Assembly: GCA_038208735.1 (NCBI GenBank) | Contig: JBBQYL010000141.1 | Location: 1-13,581 of the forward strand | From: Scleromatobacter sp038208735 | Lineage (GTDB): Bacteria; Pseudomonadota; Gammaproteobacteria; Burkholderiales; Burkholderiaceae_C | Length of the DNA stretch: 13,581 nt | Direction of reading: 5' to 3' | Position numbers and translations under genes: made by a program | Part shown: in pieces, positions 6,790 to 13,581 of the stretch | Layout of the letters: the number at the start of each line of letters is the position of its first letter | Numbering within the stretch: the first letter of the stretch is position 1 | Notes under the pieces: model-generated | Seen by the model: only the letters and a program-made list of their open reading frames with translations | What the model was told of the DNA's origin: nothing | Databases searched by the model: none

Positions 6790-7638
6790 TCAACGGCCGC
6801 GCCACTGCGTCTGGCACGCTATCCACAGCTTGCGGATGGGCGTGAGCGAGATCCGCTGGTGCAACACCTGGAACCCGCCGGCCTCCACCTCGCGCAGCAG
6901 GCGGCGATAGATGTTGCCCACCATCAACGCCGGCACCTGGGCCTTGCGGTCTTCGGGCGGCAGCAGCGCCAGCGCCTCGTCGTACAGGCGGTGCGCCCGC
7001 TCTGCCTGGAACTTCATCAGCGCGGTGAAGCGGTCGCTGTAGCCCCAGGGCGCGTCGCGCTTGAGGATCTCGGCGGCCTTCACGTCGAACTGCTGCATCT
7101 CGGACATGGGCAGGTAGATGCGGCCGCGGCGCGCGTCGTCGCCCACGTCGCGGATGATGTTGGTGAGCTGCATCGCCAGGCCCAGCCGGTGCGCGAACGT
7201 CACCGTCTGCGCCTGCGTGCGGCCCATGATGTTGCTGGCCACCTCGCCGACGATGCCCGCCACCAGGTGGCAGTACTTCTGCAGGCCCGGGTAGTCGAGG
7301 AAGCGCGACTGCTCGAGGTCGGTCTGGCAGCCGGCGATGACGGCGTGCAGGTGGTCGGCGCGCACGCCGTAGTTGCCTGCGTGCGGCATCAACGCCTTCA
7401 TCACCGGGTGGGTGGGGTTGCCGGCGAAGGCGGCGTCCACCTCGCGGCGCCACCAGTCGAGCTTGGTGGCGGCCACGCCAGGATCCTGCACGTCGTCGGC
7501 GACGTCGTCCACCTCGCGGCAGAACGCGTAGAACGCGGTCATGGCCGCCCGGCGCGCGGGCGGCAGGAACATGAAGGCGTAGTAGAACGACGAGCCGCTT
7601 TTCTGCGCCTTGTCCTGGACGTATTGTTCGGGCGTCAT
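6790..7638 (-). CDS. hpnD: Presqualene diphosphate synthase HpnD
   Basis: Isoprenoid synthase of 282 residues in the squalene/phytoene synthase family. In the three-enzyme route it condenses two farnesyl diphosphates to presqualene diphosphate. Both Mg-diphosphate-binding acidic motifs are visible: DDVADD at 44-49 and RDVGDD at 163-168, the latter followed by RRGRIYLP. The ATG (7636-7638) overlaps the hpnC stop by four bases (ATGA), and the stop lies one base before hpnE. HpnD is told from HpnC by its closer match to classical phytoene synthase motifs and by its middle position in the operon. Confidence 0.94.
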   Translation of the reverse strand: MTPEQYVQDKAQKSGSSFYYAFMFLPPARRAAMTAFYAFCREVDDVADDVQDPGVAATKLDWWRREVDAAFAGNPTHPVMKALMPHAGNYGVRADHLHAVIAGCQTDLEQSRFLDYPGLQKYCHLVAGIVGEVASNIMGRTQAQTVTFAHRLGLAMQLTNIIRDVGDDARRGRIYLPMSEMQQFDVKAAEILKRDAPWGYSDRFTALMKFQAERAHRLYDEALALLPPEDRKAQVPALMVGNIYRRLLREVEAGGFQVLHQRISLTPIRKLWIACQTQWRGR

Positions 7639-8486
7639 GCGGGGCGCTTGGAGTCGGGAAGGGAAGGGCGCATGGTGAGGGCGCGGGCGCCCACGACCAG
7701 ATGGTCGAGGCCATTCAGTCGGGGCCGGCGGGCGAAGCTCGCAAAGTTCATGGCGTCGATTTTCGCAAGAATTCGCAAGCCCCCCTGGACGACCACGCGA
7801 AGTTCCCATCCGATGCGTCCCGGCACGTCGAGCGCGATCGACTGGCCCTCGCGCATCAGCGCCTGCGCCCACGCGCACAGGTCGCGCACGAGGGCGCGAG
7901 ACGCGTCCGCGTGCGGGGACTGCAGGCAGGCCTCCACGCTGGTGCCGTGCGCCTGCGCGTCGGCCAGCGGCACGTAGCGGCGCCCGCGCGGCAGGTCGAC
8001 GCTCAGGTCCTGCCAGAAGTTGATCAGCTGCAGCGCCGAGCACACGGCGTCGCTGCGCTGGAGCAGCAGGGGATCGTCGAGTCCGTGCAGGTGCAGCAGC
8101 AGCCGGCCGATCGGGTTGGCCGAGCGGCTGCAGTAGCGCAGCAGCGACGCGCGGTCGGCGTAGCCGGCGTGGCGGGTGTCTTCGTCGAAGGCGTCGAGCA
8201 GCGCGGCCAGCAGCGCCACGGGCAGGCGGTGGCGCGCGATCATCGCGGCCAGCGGGTCGAACACGCCGGACCAGCGTGCGGAGCCGGGCGTGCCGGCGGC
8301 AGCGTGCATCAGGTCGGCGCGGTAGTCGGCCAGCAGGGCCTGGCGCTCGGCGGAGGGCGCGTCGCCCTCGTCGGCGATGTCATCCGCCGTCCGTGCGAAC
8401 CAGTAGATGGCGCGCACGGCGGGGCGCAGCTCGGGCGGACATAGCCACGAGGCGACGGGGAAGTTTTCGTAGTGTTCGACGCTCAC
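7635..8486 (-). CDS. hpnC: Hydroxysqualene synthase HpnC
   Basis: Squalene/phytoene synthase-family protein of 283 residues. HpnC converts presqualene diphosphate to hydroxysqualene, which HpnE reduces. The acidic motifs are DDIADE (35-40) and QDLSVD (159-164), the latter followed by LPRGRRYVP. The N-terminal HYENFPVASWLCP is characteristic of HpnC as I know the family. Translation starts at a GTG (8486) with no strong ribosome site; no in-frame ATG fits better. It is the first gene of the operon and diverges from the RND efflux operon across a 154-base gap. No squalene-hopene cyclase or other hopanoid gene is in the window. Confidence 0.93.
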   Translation of the reverse strand: MSVEHYENFPVASWLCPPELRPAVRAIYWFARTADDIADEGDAPSAERQALLADYRADLMHAAAGTPGSARWSGVFDPLAAMIARHRLPVALLAALLDAFDEDTRHAGYADRASLLRYCSRSANPIGRLLLHLHGLDDPLLLQRSDAVCSALQLINFWQDLSVDLPRGRRYVPLADAQAHGTSVEACLQSPHADASRALVRDLCAWAQALMREGQSIALDVPGRIGWELRVVVQGGLRILAKIDAMNFASFARRPRLNGLDHLVVGARALTMRPSLPDSKRPA

Positions 8487-8537
8487 AGGCGGCGGATTGT
8501 GCCGTGCCGGGCGCCAGGCATGCGTGTTCGGGGCCCA

Positions 8538-8566
8538 TTTACAGTCGAGTTGTCCCTGATTCTCGA
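8538..8566 (-). promoter_or_regulatory. Possible hpnC operon promoter
   Basis: On the minus strand TCGAGA (8566-8561) and TGTAAA (8543-8538) each match four of six consensus bases and are separated by 17. They lie 52 bases or more before the hpnC GTG. The matches are modest, so this is a suggestion only. Confidence 0.3.
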
Positions 8567-8576
8567 AATGAGTGGA

Positions 8577-8605
8577 TTGACGAGCTGGCCGGCAATTCGT
8601 ATATT
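8577..8605 (+). promoter_or_regulatory. Promoter of the RND efflux operon
   Basis: TTGACG (8577-8582) and TATATT (8600-8605) each match five of six consensus bases with an ideal 17-base spacer. Transcription should start near 8612, giving a leader of about 29 bases before the adaptor ATG at 8641. This is the best promoter by sequence in the window. Confidence 0.8.
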
Positions 8606-8625
8606 ACTGACTGACCGGTCAGTAA
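8604..8625. promoter_or_regulatory. TetR-type operator over the RND promoter
   Basis: TTACTGAC (8604-8611) and GTCAGTAA (8618-8625) are an inverted repeat with a six-base spacer. Nested and slightly offset inside is a perfect 14-bp palindrome, ACTGACCGGTCAGT (8610-8623). The site overlaps the end of the -10 and the predicted transcription start, where a bound repressor would block RNA polymerase. Such palindromes are typical of TetR-family repressors of efflux operons. No regulator gene lies beside it. Confidence 0.7.
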
Positions 8626-8640
8626 CTACGAGCCACTCCC

Positions 8641-9777
8641 ATGCCCCTTCGCCACCCGCCCCGCCTTCTTCCGACCCCGCCGCGACGCGCCCTCCCTGCG
8701 TTCACCCTGGGGCTGTCGCTCGCCGCGGCGCTGGTGCTGGTGGCCTGCGGCAAGGAGCCCGTCGCGGCCGAGCCGGTGCGCGCGGTGCGCACGATGACCG
8801 TGGGCCAGCTGTCGAGCGCCACCACGCGCGACTATGCCGCCGAGATCCATGCCCGCGTCGAGTCGAAGCTGGCGTTCCGGGTCGGCGGCAAGATCACGCA
8901 GCGTCCGGTCAACCTGGGCGACCGCGTGAAGGGCGGCCAGGCGCTGGCCCAGGTCGATCCGGCCGACCTGCGCTTCGGCCAGGACGCCGCGCGCGCCGGC
9001 CTCGCCGCCGCCCAGGTCAACTACGAGCAGACCGCGGCCGACTACAAGCGCTATGAAGACCTGCGCGCGCAGGGCTTCATCAGCGCCGCCGACCTGGATC
9101 GCCGCAACAGCGGCCTGCAGGCCGCCAAGGCGCAGTTCGACCAGGCGAAGGCGCAGTCCGGCATGCAGACCAACCAGGCGGCCTACGCCGCACTCACCGC
9201 GGACGCCCCCGGCGTCATCACCGCCGTCTACGCCGACGTGGGTGCCGTGGTGGGCGCCGGCACGGCGGTGCTGAGCCTCGCCCACGACGGCCCGCGCGAC
9301 GTGGTGTTCGCGGTGCCCGAGGACCAGCTGCAGATATTCCGCAAGCTGCAGGGCAAGCCCGGCGGCGTCAGCGTGACGCTGTGGGGCGGCAGCGCCGCCA
9401 TTCCCGCCACGATCCGCGAGGTGGCCGCGGCCGCCGACCCCGCGTCGCGCACGTTCCAGGTGAAGGCCGACGTGCCCGCCGGCGCCGCCGAGCTGGGCCA
9501 GACGGCCACGGTGCACGTCGAGTTGGCGCCCGCCGACGGCAAGCTGCGCCTGCCGCTGCAGGCCGTGGCCGGCAGCGGCAACCAGAGCCACGTTTGGATC
9601 CTCGACAAGGCCACGATGAAGGTGCACGAGCAGCCGGTGGTGGTGCTGCGCCCCGAGGGCGACAACCTGGTGCTGGACGGCGGCCTCAAGGCTGGCGATA
9701 CGGTGGTGACCGCCGGCGCGCACGCGCTCAGTCCCGACCAGCAGGTGAGCCTGTACGTCGAACCGTCGAAGCGCTGA
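8641..9777 (+). CDS. RND efflux periplasmic adaptor (membrane fusion lipoprotein)
   Basis: HlyD/AcrA-type adaptor of 378 residues that bridges the inner-membrane pump and an outer-membrane channel. The N-terminus is a lipoprotein signal: basic start, a hydrophobic stretch (TLGLSLAAALVLVA), then a lipobox with Cys36 (LVAC-GK), so the mature protein should be lipid-anchored in the periplasm. Domains in order: first half of the barrel-sandwich (about 60-105), an alpha-helical hairpin (about 105-180, rich in Ala/Gln/Lys), the second barrel-sandwich half (APGVITAVYADVGAVVGAG, about 188-210), then beta-barrel and membrane-proximal domains. The next gene begins seven bases after the stop and its ribosome site overlaps this stop. 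Substrate cannot be told from sequence. Confidence 0.93.
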   Translation: MPLRHPPRLLPTPPRRALPAFTLGLSLAAALVLVACGKEPVAAEPVRAVRTMTVGQLSSATTRDYAAEIHARVESKLAFRVGGKITQRPVNLGDRVKGGQALAQVDPADLRFGQDAARAGLAAAQVNYEQTAADYKRYEDLRAQGFISAADLDRRNSGLQAAKAQFDQAKAQSGMQTNQAAYAALTADAPGVITAVYADVGAVVGAGTAVLSLAHDGPRDVVFAVPEDQLQIFRKLQGKPGGVSVTLWGGSAAIPATIREVAAAADPASRTFQVKADVPAGAAELGQTATVHVELAPADGKLRLPLQAVAGSGNQSHVWILDKATMKVHEQPVVVLRPEGDNLVLDGGLKAGDTVVTAGAHALSPDQQVSLYVEPSKR

Positions 9778-9784
9778 GGCCCGC

Positions 9785-12700
9785 GTGAACAACGAACAGA
9801 CGACGCCGACCCCCCATCCGGGCGAGGTCGAGGACACCAGCCGCTTCAACATCTCGCGCTGGGCGCTGCAGCACCCCCAGCTCACGCGCTACCTGATGAT
9901 CGTGCTGATGCTGCTGGGCCTGGCCGCGTACTTCCAGCTGGGCCAGGACGAGGATCCGCCGTTCACCTTCCGCGCGATGGTGGTGCAGGCCTACTGGCCG
10001 GGCGCCAGCGCGCATGACATGGCCGAGCAGGTGACCGACAAGATCGAGCGCACGCTGCAGGAGGTGCCTTACTCCGACAAGATCCGCAGCTACACCAAGC
10101 CGGGCGAGTCGCTCACCATCCTGCAGCTGGCCGACTGGTCGCCGGGCCACGAGGTGCCCAACACCTGGTATCAGGCGCGCAAGAAGATCGGCGACATGCG
10201 TTCGACGCTGCCCGCTGGCGTCATCGGCCCGTTCTTCAACGACGAGTTCGGCGACGTGTACGGCTCCATCTACGCGCTGTCGGCCGACGGCTTCTCCGAC
10301 GAGGAGCTGCGCGTGCGCGCCGAAGATATCCGCTCGCAGCTGCTGCGCGTGCACGACGTGGCCAAGGTGGAGCTGTTCGGTGTGCAGTCGCAGAAGATCT
10401 GGGTGGAGTTGTCGCAGAAGCGCGCCGCCGAGATGGGCGTCGACGTCAACGCCGTCATCACGCAGCTCAACGCGCAGAACGCCGTGCAGGGCACGGGCGT
10501 GGTGGACGCCGGCACGCAGAACGTGCAGGTGCGCGTGGCCGGCGCGTTCCAGTCGGTGGACGCCATCCGCGCGCTGCCGATCCGCGTGGTCAACGCGGCC
10601 ACGGGCCAGGCCACCAGCATCCGCCTGGGCGACATCGCCGACGTCAAGCGCGGCTACTCCGACCCGCCCGACGTGAAGGTGCGCGCCAACGGCAAGCAGG
10701 TGGTGGCCATCGGCATCTCCATGGCCAAGGGCGGCGACATCATCGCGCTGGGCAAGGGCCTGCAGGCGCAGGTGACCGACGTGCGCAAGCAGTTGCCGGT
10801 GGGCATGGAGCTCACGCAGGTGCAGGACCAGCCGCAGGCCGTCAGCCGCTCGGTGGGCGAGTTCGTGCGCGTGCTGATCGAGGCCATCGTCATCGTGCTG
10901 CTGGTCAGCTTCGTGAGCCTGGGCCTGCACTTCAACCCGATCCGCATCGACATCTGGCCGGGGCTGGTGGTGGGCATCACGATCCCGCTGGTGCTGGCGA
11001 TCACCTTCGTCACCATGTACTACTGGGGCGTGGGGCTGCACAAGATCTCGCTGGGCTCGCTCATCATCGCGCTGGGCCTGCTGGTGGACGACGCCATCAT
11101 CGCGGTGGAGATGATGGTGCGCAAGCTGGAGGAGGGCTACTCGAAGGAGCGCGCCGCCACGTTCGCGTACGAGGTGACGTCGATGCCCATGCTCACCGGC
11201 ACGCTGATCACCGCCGCGGGCTTCCTGCCCATCGGGCTGGCCAAGTCGATGACCGGCGAGTACACGTTCGCCATCTTCGCGGTCACGTCGGCCGCGCTGC
11301 TGATCTCGTGGGGCGTGTCGGTGTACTTCGTTCCCTACCTGGGCGCGCGCTTGCTGCATACGCGCGTGAAAGCGCACAACCCGGACGGCACGCTCTCCAC
11401 CGAGCCGCACGAGACCTTCGACTCGGCGTTCTACATCCGCTTCCGCCGCGTGATCGCGTGGTGCCTGCGCCATCGCTGGATCACCATCGGTGCCACCATC
11501 GCCACTTTCGTGCTCGGCCTGGTGGGCATGGGCCTGGTGCAGCAGCAGTTCTTCCCCGACTCGAGCCGGCCCGAGATCCTGGTCGACCTGTGGCTGCCCG
11601 AGGGCGCCACCATCCAGCAGAGCGAGGCGTCGGCCAAGCGCTTCGAGGCGCGGTTGCTGAAGGAGCCGGGCGTGAAGTCGGTCACCACGTGGGTGGGCAG
11701 CGGCACGCCGCGCTTCTACCTGCCGATGGACCAGGTGTTTCCGCAGAGCAACGTCAGCGAGGCCATCGTGGAGCCCGTCGACCTGAAGGTGCGCGAGAGC
11801 CTGCGCAAGAAGCTGCCGGCCATGATGGCCGCCGAGTTTCCCGAATTGCGCACCCGCGTCAAGCTGCTGCCCAACGGACCGCCGGTGCCGTACCCGGTGC
11901 AGTTCCGCGTGATGGGACCCGACTCCGACCAGGTGCGCAAGTGGGGCGACGAGGCCAAGGCCGTGCTGCGCGCCAACGAACACATGCGCGGCGTCAACGA
12001 CAACTGGAACGAGAACGTGCTGGCCATGCGCCTGGCCGTCGACCAGGACAAGGCGCGCGCCCTCGGCGTGAGCACGCAAGCCATCGCGCAGGCCACGCAG
12101 ACGCAATTCTCGGGCTCCACCATCGGCCAGTACCGCGAGGGCGACCAGCTGATCGACATCGTGCTGTGCCAGCCGCTGGCCGAGCGCGACGCCGTCACCG
12201 ACCTGTCCAGCGCCTACGTGGCCACCAGCAACGGCGGCGTGGTGCCGCTGGCCCAGGTGGCGAAGTTGTCGCTGGGCTGGGAGCCGGGCGTGCTGTGGCG
12301 CGAGGGCCGCAGCTACGCCGTCACGGTGCAGGGCGACGTGGTCGAGGGCCTGCAGGGCCCGACGGTCACCGACGAACTGTGGGGCAAGGGCAGCACGGTC
12401 GGTCCGCTGCGCGCGCTGATGAAGAAGATGCCGCCGGGCTACCAGATCCAGGTGGCCGGCGCGGTGGAGGAGGCGTCGAAGGGGCAGGGCGCGATCGCGG
12501 CCGGCGTGCCGGTGATGCTGTTCATCATCTTCACGCTGCTGATGCTGCAGCTGCACAGCTTCTCGCGCGCCGTGCTGGTGTTTCTCACCGGCCCGCTGGG
12601 CGTGGCCGGCGCGGCGGCGGCGCTGCTGGTGCTCAACCGGCCGTTCGGCTTCGTGGCGCTGCTGGGCGTGATCGCGCTGATGGGCATGATCATGCGCAAC

Positions 12701-12973
12701 TCGGTGATCCTGATCGACCAGATCGAGCAGGACCGCAGCCAGGGAGTGCACGCATGGAACGCCATCATCGAGTCGGTGGTGCGAAGGTTCCGCCCCATCG
12801 TGCTGACCGCCGCCGCGGCGGTGCTGGCCATGATCCCGCTGTCGGAGAGCGAGTTCTGGGGCCCGATGGCCGTGGCCATCATGGGCGGGCTGGTGATCGC
12901 GACGGCGCTGACGCTGCTGGCGCTGCCGGCGATGTATGCGGCGTGGTTCAGGGTGCATCCGCCGGGGAAGTGA
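9785..12973 (+). CDS. RND efflux inner-membrane transporter (AcrB/HAE1-like)
   Basis: Proton-driven multidrug-type pump of 1062 residues, the family's usual length, with the two-fold repeat of a transmembrane helix followed by a large periplasmic loop. The first helix is near residues 35-52. TM4 carries the paired aspartates D435-D436 (GLLVDDAIIAVE), equivalent to the proton-relay pair of AcrB. In TM10 the conserved lysine (AcrB K940) is replaced by Arg971 (GMIMRNSVILID). TM11 keeps RPIVLT. Translation starts at GTG 9785, preceded by GAGG (9776-9779) overlapping the adaptor's stop, so the two genes are coupled; a later start would remove the first helix. No outer-membrane factor gene follows, so a TolC-like partner must be encoded elsewhere. 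Metal-exporting RND pumps are less likely: I saw no His- or Met-rich stretches. Confidence 0.94.
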   Translation: MNNEQTTPTPHPGEVEDTSRFNISRWALQHPQLTRYLMIVLMLLGLAAYFQLGQDEDPPFTFRAMVVQAYWPGASAHDMAEQVTDKIERTLQEVPYSDKIRSYTKPGESLTILQLADWSPGHEVPNTWYQARKKIGDMRSTLPAGVIGPFFNDEFGDVYGSIYALSADGFSDEELRVRAEDIRSQLLRVHDVAKVELFGVQSQKIWVELSQKRAAEMGVDVNAVITQLNAQNAVQGTGVVDAGTQNVQVRVAGAFQSVDAIRALPIRVVNAATGQATSIRLGDIADVKRGYSDPPDVKVRANGKQVVAIGISMAKGGDIIALGKGLQAQVTDVRKQLPVGMELTQVQDQPQAVSRSVGEFVRVLIEAIVIVLLVSFVSLGLHFNPIRIDIWPGLVVGITIPLVLAITFVTMYYWGVGLHKISLGSLIIALGLLVDDAIIAVEMMVRKLEEGYSKERAATFAYEVTSMPMLTGTLITAAGFLPIGLAKSMTGEYTFAIFAVTSAALLISWGVSVYFVPYLGARLLHTRVKAHNPDGTLSTEPHETFDSAFYIRFRRVIAWCLRHRWITIGATIATFVLGLVGMGLVQQQFFPDSSRPEILVDLWLPEGATIQQSEASAKRFEARLLKEPGVKSVTTWVGSGTPRFYLPMDQVFPQSNVSEAIVEPVDLKVRESLRKKLPAMMAAEFPELRTRVKLLPNGPPVPYPVQFRVMGPDSDQVRKWGDEAKAVLRANEHMRGVNDNWNENVLAMRLAVDQDKARALGVSTQAIAQATQTQFSGSTIGQYREGDQLIDIVLCQPLAERDAVTDLSSAYVATSNGGVVPLAQVAKLSLGWEPGVLWREGRSYAVTVQGDVVEGLQGPTVTDELWGKGSTVGPLRALMKKMPPGYQIQVAGAVEEASKGQGAIAAGVPVMLFIIFTLLMLQLHSFSRAVLVFLTGPLGVAGAAAALLVLNRPFGFVALLGVIALMGMIMRNSVILIDQIEQDRSQGVHAWNAIIESVVRRFRPIVLTAAAAVLAMIPLSESEFWGPMAVAIMGGLVIATALTLLALPAMYAAWFRVHPPGK

Positions 12974-13356
12974 GATTCGTCGGCGGTTATGTGGTTGTGC
13001 GGGTTTGCGGGTTTGCGGGGCGCGCTGGATCAGTCGCGACTCACCGGGGGAGTGCTTTTTGTTCGTGTCCCCCGGCCTTCGGCCTCCTCCTTGACCTCAC
13101 CAAAAAACATTCCCCCGCCTCGCCGTTCCACGCCCGGCCTGCCAGCGGACGACATTCGCTGGGGAAGAAGTCCGCGATCTGGTTTGTTGGTCTTGGCATC
13201 GCCGGGCCGTCGAGGCCGCGACGATGCCCGCGGCCAGCCGGCTCACACGCCGTCGGGCCTGACGCGAACTTCGCATCGCGGTGCCGACGCTACCTCTCGT
13301 GACCGACGAAGGGGGGCATTGCCTCGTCAACGGCGTCATCACGGCGCCAACGGCGT
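12974..13356. other. Intergenic region after the RND operon
   Basis: No gene is supported. The stretch contains GCGGGTTT repeated in tandem (12999-13020), a long hairpin (13045-13117) and a short CCAGCG...CGCTGG stem (13142-13162). From about 13163 to 13330 I see no structure. Frames that cross it have shadow-type composition and end inside the repeat cluster. Confidence 0.5.
13045..13117 (+). terminator. Long hairpin downstream of the RND operon, possible terminator
   Basis: Bases 13045-13061 can pair with 13101-13117: 17 positions with one C/A mismatch and one G-U pair. The pairing includes GGGGG/CCCCC and TTTTT/AAAAA runs. The 39-base loop holds a further small stem, GGCC-TTC-GGCC (13074-13084). 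An alternative stem CCGGGGGA/TCCCCCGG (13044-13051 with 13068-13075) overlaps it. It lies 71 bases after the pump stop. It could terminate the operon or be a small repeat element. Confidence 0.45.
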
Positions 13357-13470
13357 GTCATCCTGGGCGCAGTCGCAGCATCCATGCGGGCGCACCGTCG
13401 TCATCCTGCATGTAGTCGCAAGATTCACGCTCGCGCACCGTCGTCATCCTGCGCGCAGTCGCAGGATCCA
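13357..13470. repeat. Tandem array of three 28-bp palindromic repeats, 43-base period
   Basis: Units occupy 13357-13384, 13400-13427 and 13443-13470, starting exactly 43 bases apart. The 15-base spacers share GCGCACCGTC at their right end. The third unit is a perfect palindrome (ATCCTGCG and CGCAGGAT around CGCAGT); the first two carry substitutions in the stem. The third matches the copy after pssA at 27 of 28 positions. The array probably arose by local duplication of a REP-like element. Confidence 0.85.
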
Positions 13471-13498
13471 TTCTGGCGAACGGACGGGGTTTCTGGGG

Positions 13499-13526
13499 TG
13501 GATCCTGCGACTGCGCGCAGGATGAC
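13499..13526. repeat. Inverted fourth copy of the 28-bp palindromic repeat
   Basis: This copy is the exact reverse complement of 13443-13470 and lies 28 bases beyond it, so the pair could also fold into one long 28-bp stem. It is followed by GATGACCCGG (13521-13530), which recurs at 13541-13550 and looks like a truncated further copy at the end of the window. Confidence 0.85.
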
Positions 13527-13581
13527 CCGGTTTGCGCGGTGATGACCCGGTCGTCCATCACGAAAAGTAACGCCGGCATCC

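Noticed and set aside
9728..12958. Very long open frame on the minus strand opposite the RND pump
   Set aside because: Its translation is His/Arg/Ala/Gln-rich low complexity, as expected from the complement of GC-rich coding DNA; the plus frame encodes a full canonical RND pump.
12989..13525. Plus-strand frame after the RND pump
   Set aside because: It crosses the long hairpin and the repeat cluster, has no ribosome site and no recognisable domain.
1034..13526. Window contents as a mobile unit bounded by the shared repeats
   Set aside because: The repeats are short dispersed palindromes, the genes between are ordinary chromosomal genes, and there is no transposase, integrase or target duplication.
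13357..13527. CRISPR-like array (28-base repeats at regular spacing)
   Set aside because: Spacers are only 15 bases and resemble each other, the units differ from one another, one copy is inverted, and there is no cas gene. A palindromic repeat cluster explains it better.

Overview
The window is GC-rich DNA (roughly two thirds G+C by eye) from a Gram-negative, probably betaproteobacterial chromosome. The pssA-leuA neighbourhood is one I associate with Burkholderiales and Alcaligenaceae-like genomes; that placement is inference. It holds nine protein genes with recognisable families, one small leader peptide, and several regulatory and repeat elements. No tRNA, rRNA, CRISPR array, insertion sequence or phage gene is visible.

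Layout. (1) Bases 193-1032 (+) encode phosphatidylserine synthase (pssA), followed by a 28-bp palindromic repeat. (2) Bases 1143-3024 (+) are a leucine biosynthesis unit: extended -10 promoter, 19-residue leader peptide with rare leucine codons, mutually exclusive antiterminator and terminator, then leuA. (3) A 384-base gap leads to pbpG (+), a secreted penicillin-binding endopeptidase whose promoter sits so close to its ATG that the mRNA may be leaderless. (4) A strong GAAA-loop hairpin separates pbpG from a convergent IclR-family regulator (-). (5) Bases 5469-8486 (-) form the squalene operon hpnC-hpnD-hpnE, read from high to low coordinates with a 4-base overlap and a 1-base gap. (6) Diverging from it, bases 8577-12973 (+) are a two-gene RND efflux operon (lipoprotein adaptor plus inner-membrane pump) whose promoter overlaps a TetR-style palindrome. 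No outer-membrane channel gene or TetR gene is present. (7) The last 600 bases are intergenic: a long hairpin, then a cluster of the same 28-bp palindrome found after pssA.

How the genes work together. The hpn genes convert two farnesyl diphosphates to squalene, the hopanoid precursor. pssA makes the precursor of phosphatidylethanolamine, pbpG trims peptidoglycan, and the RND pair exports toxic compounds, so much of the window concerns the cell envelope. leuA is the committed step of leucine synthesis. The strongest regulatory observation is the leuA leader, which fits ribosome-mediated attenuation with a possibly leaderless leader peptide.
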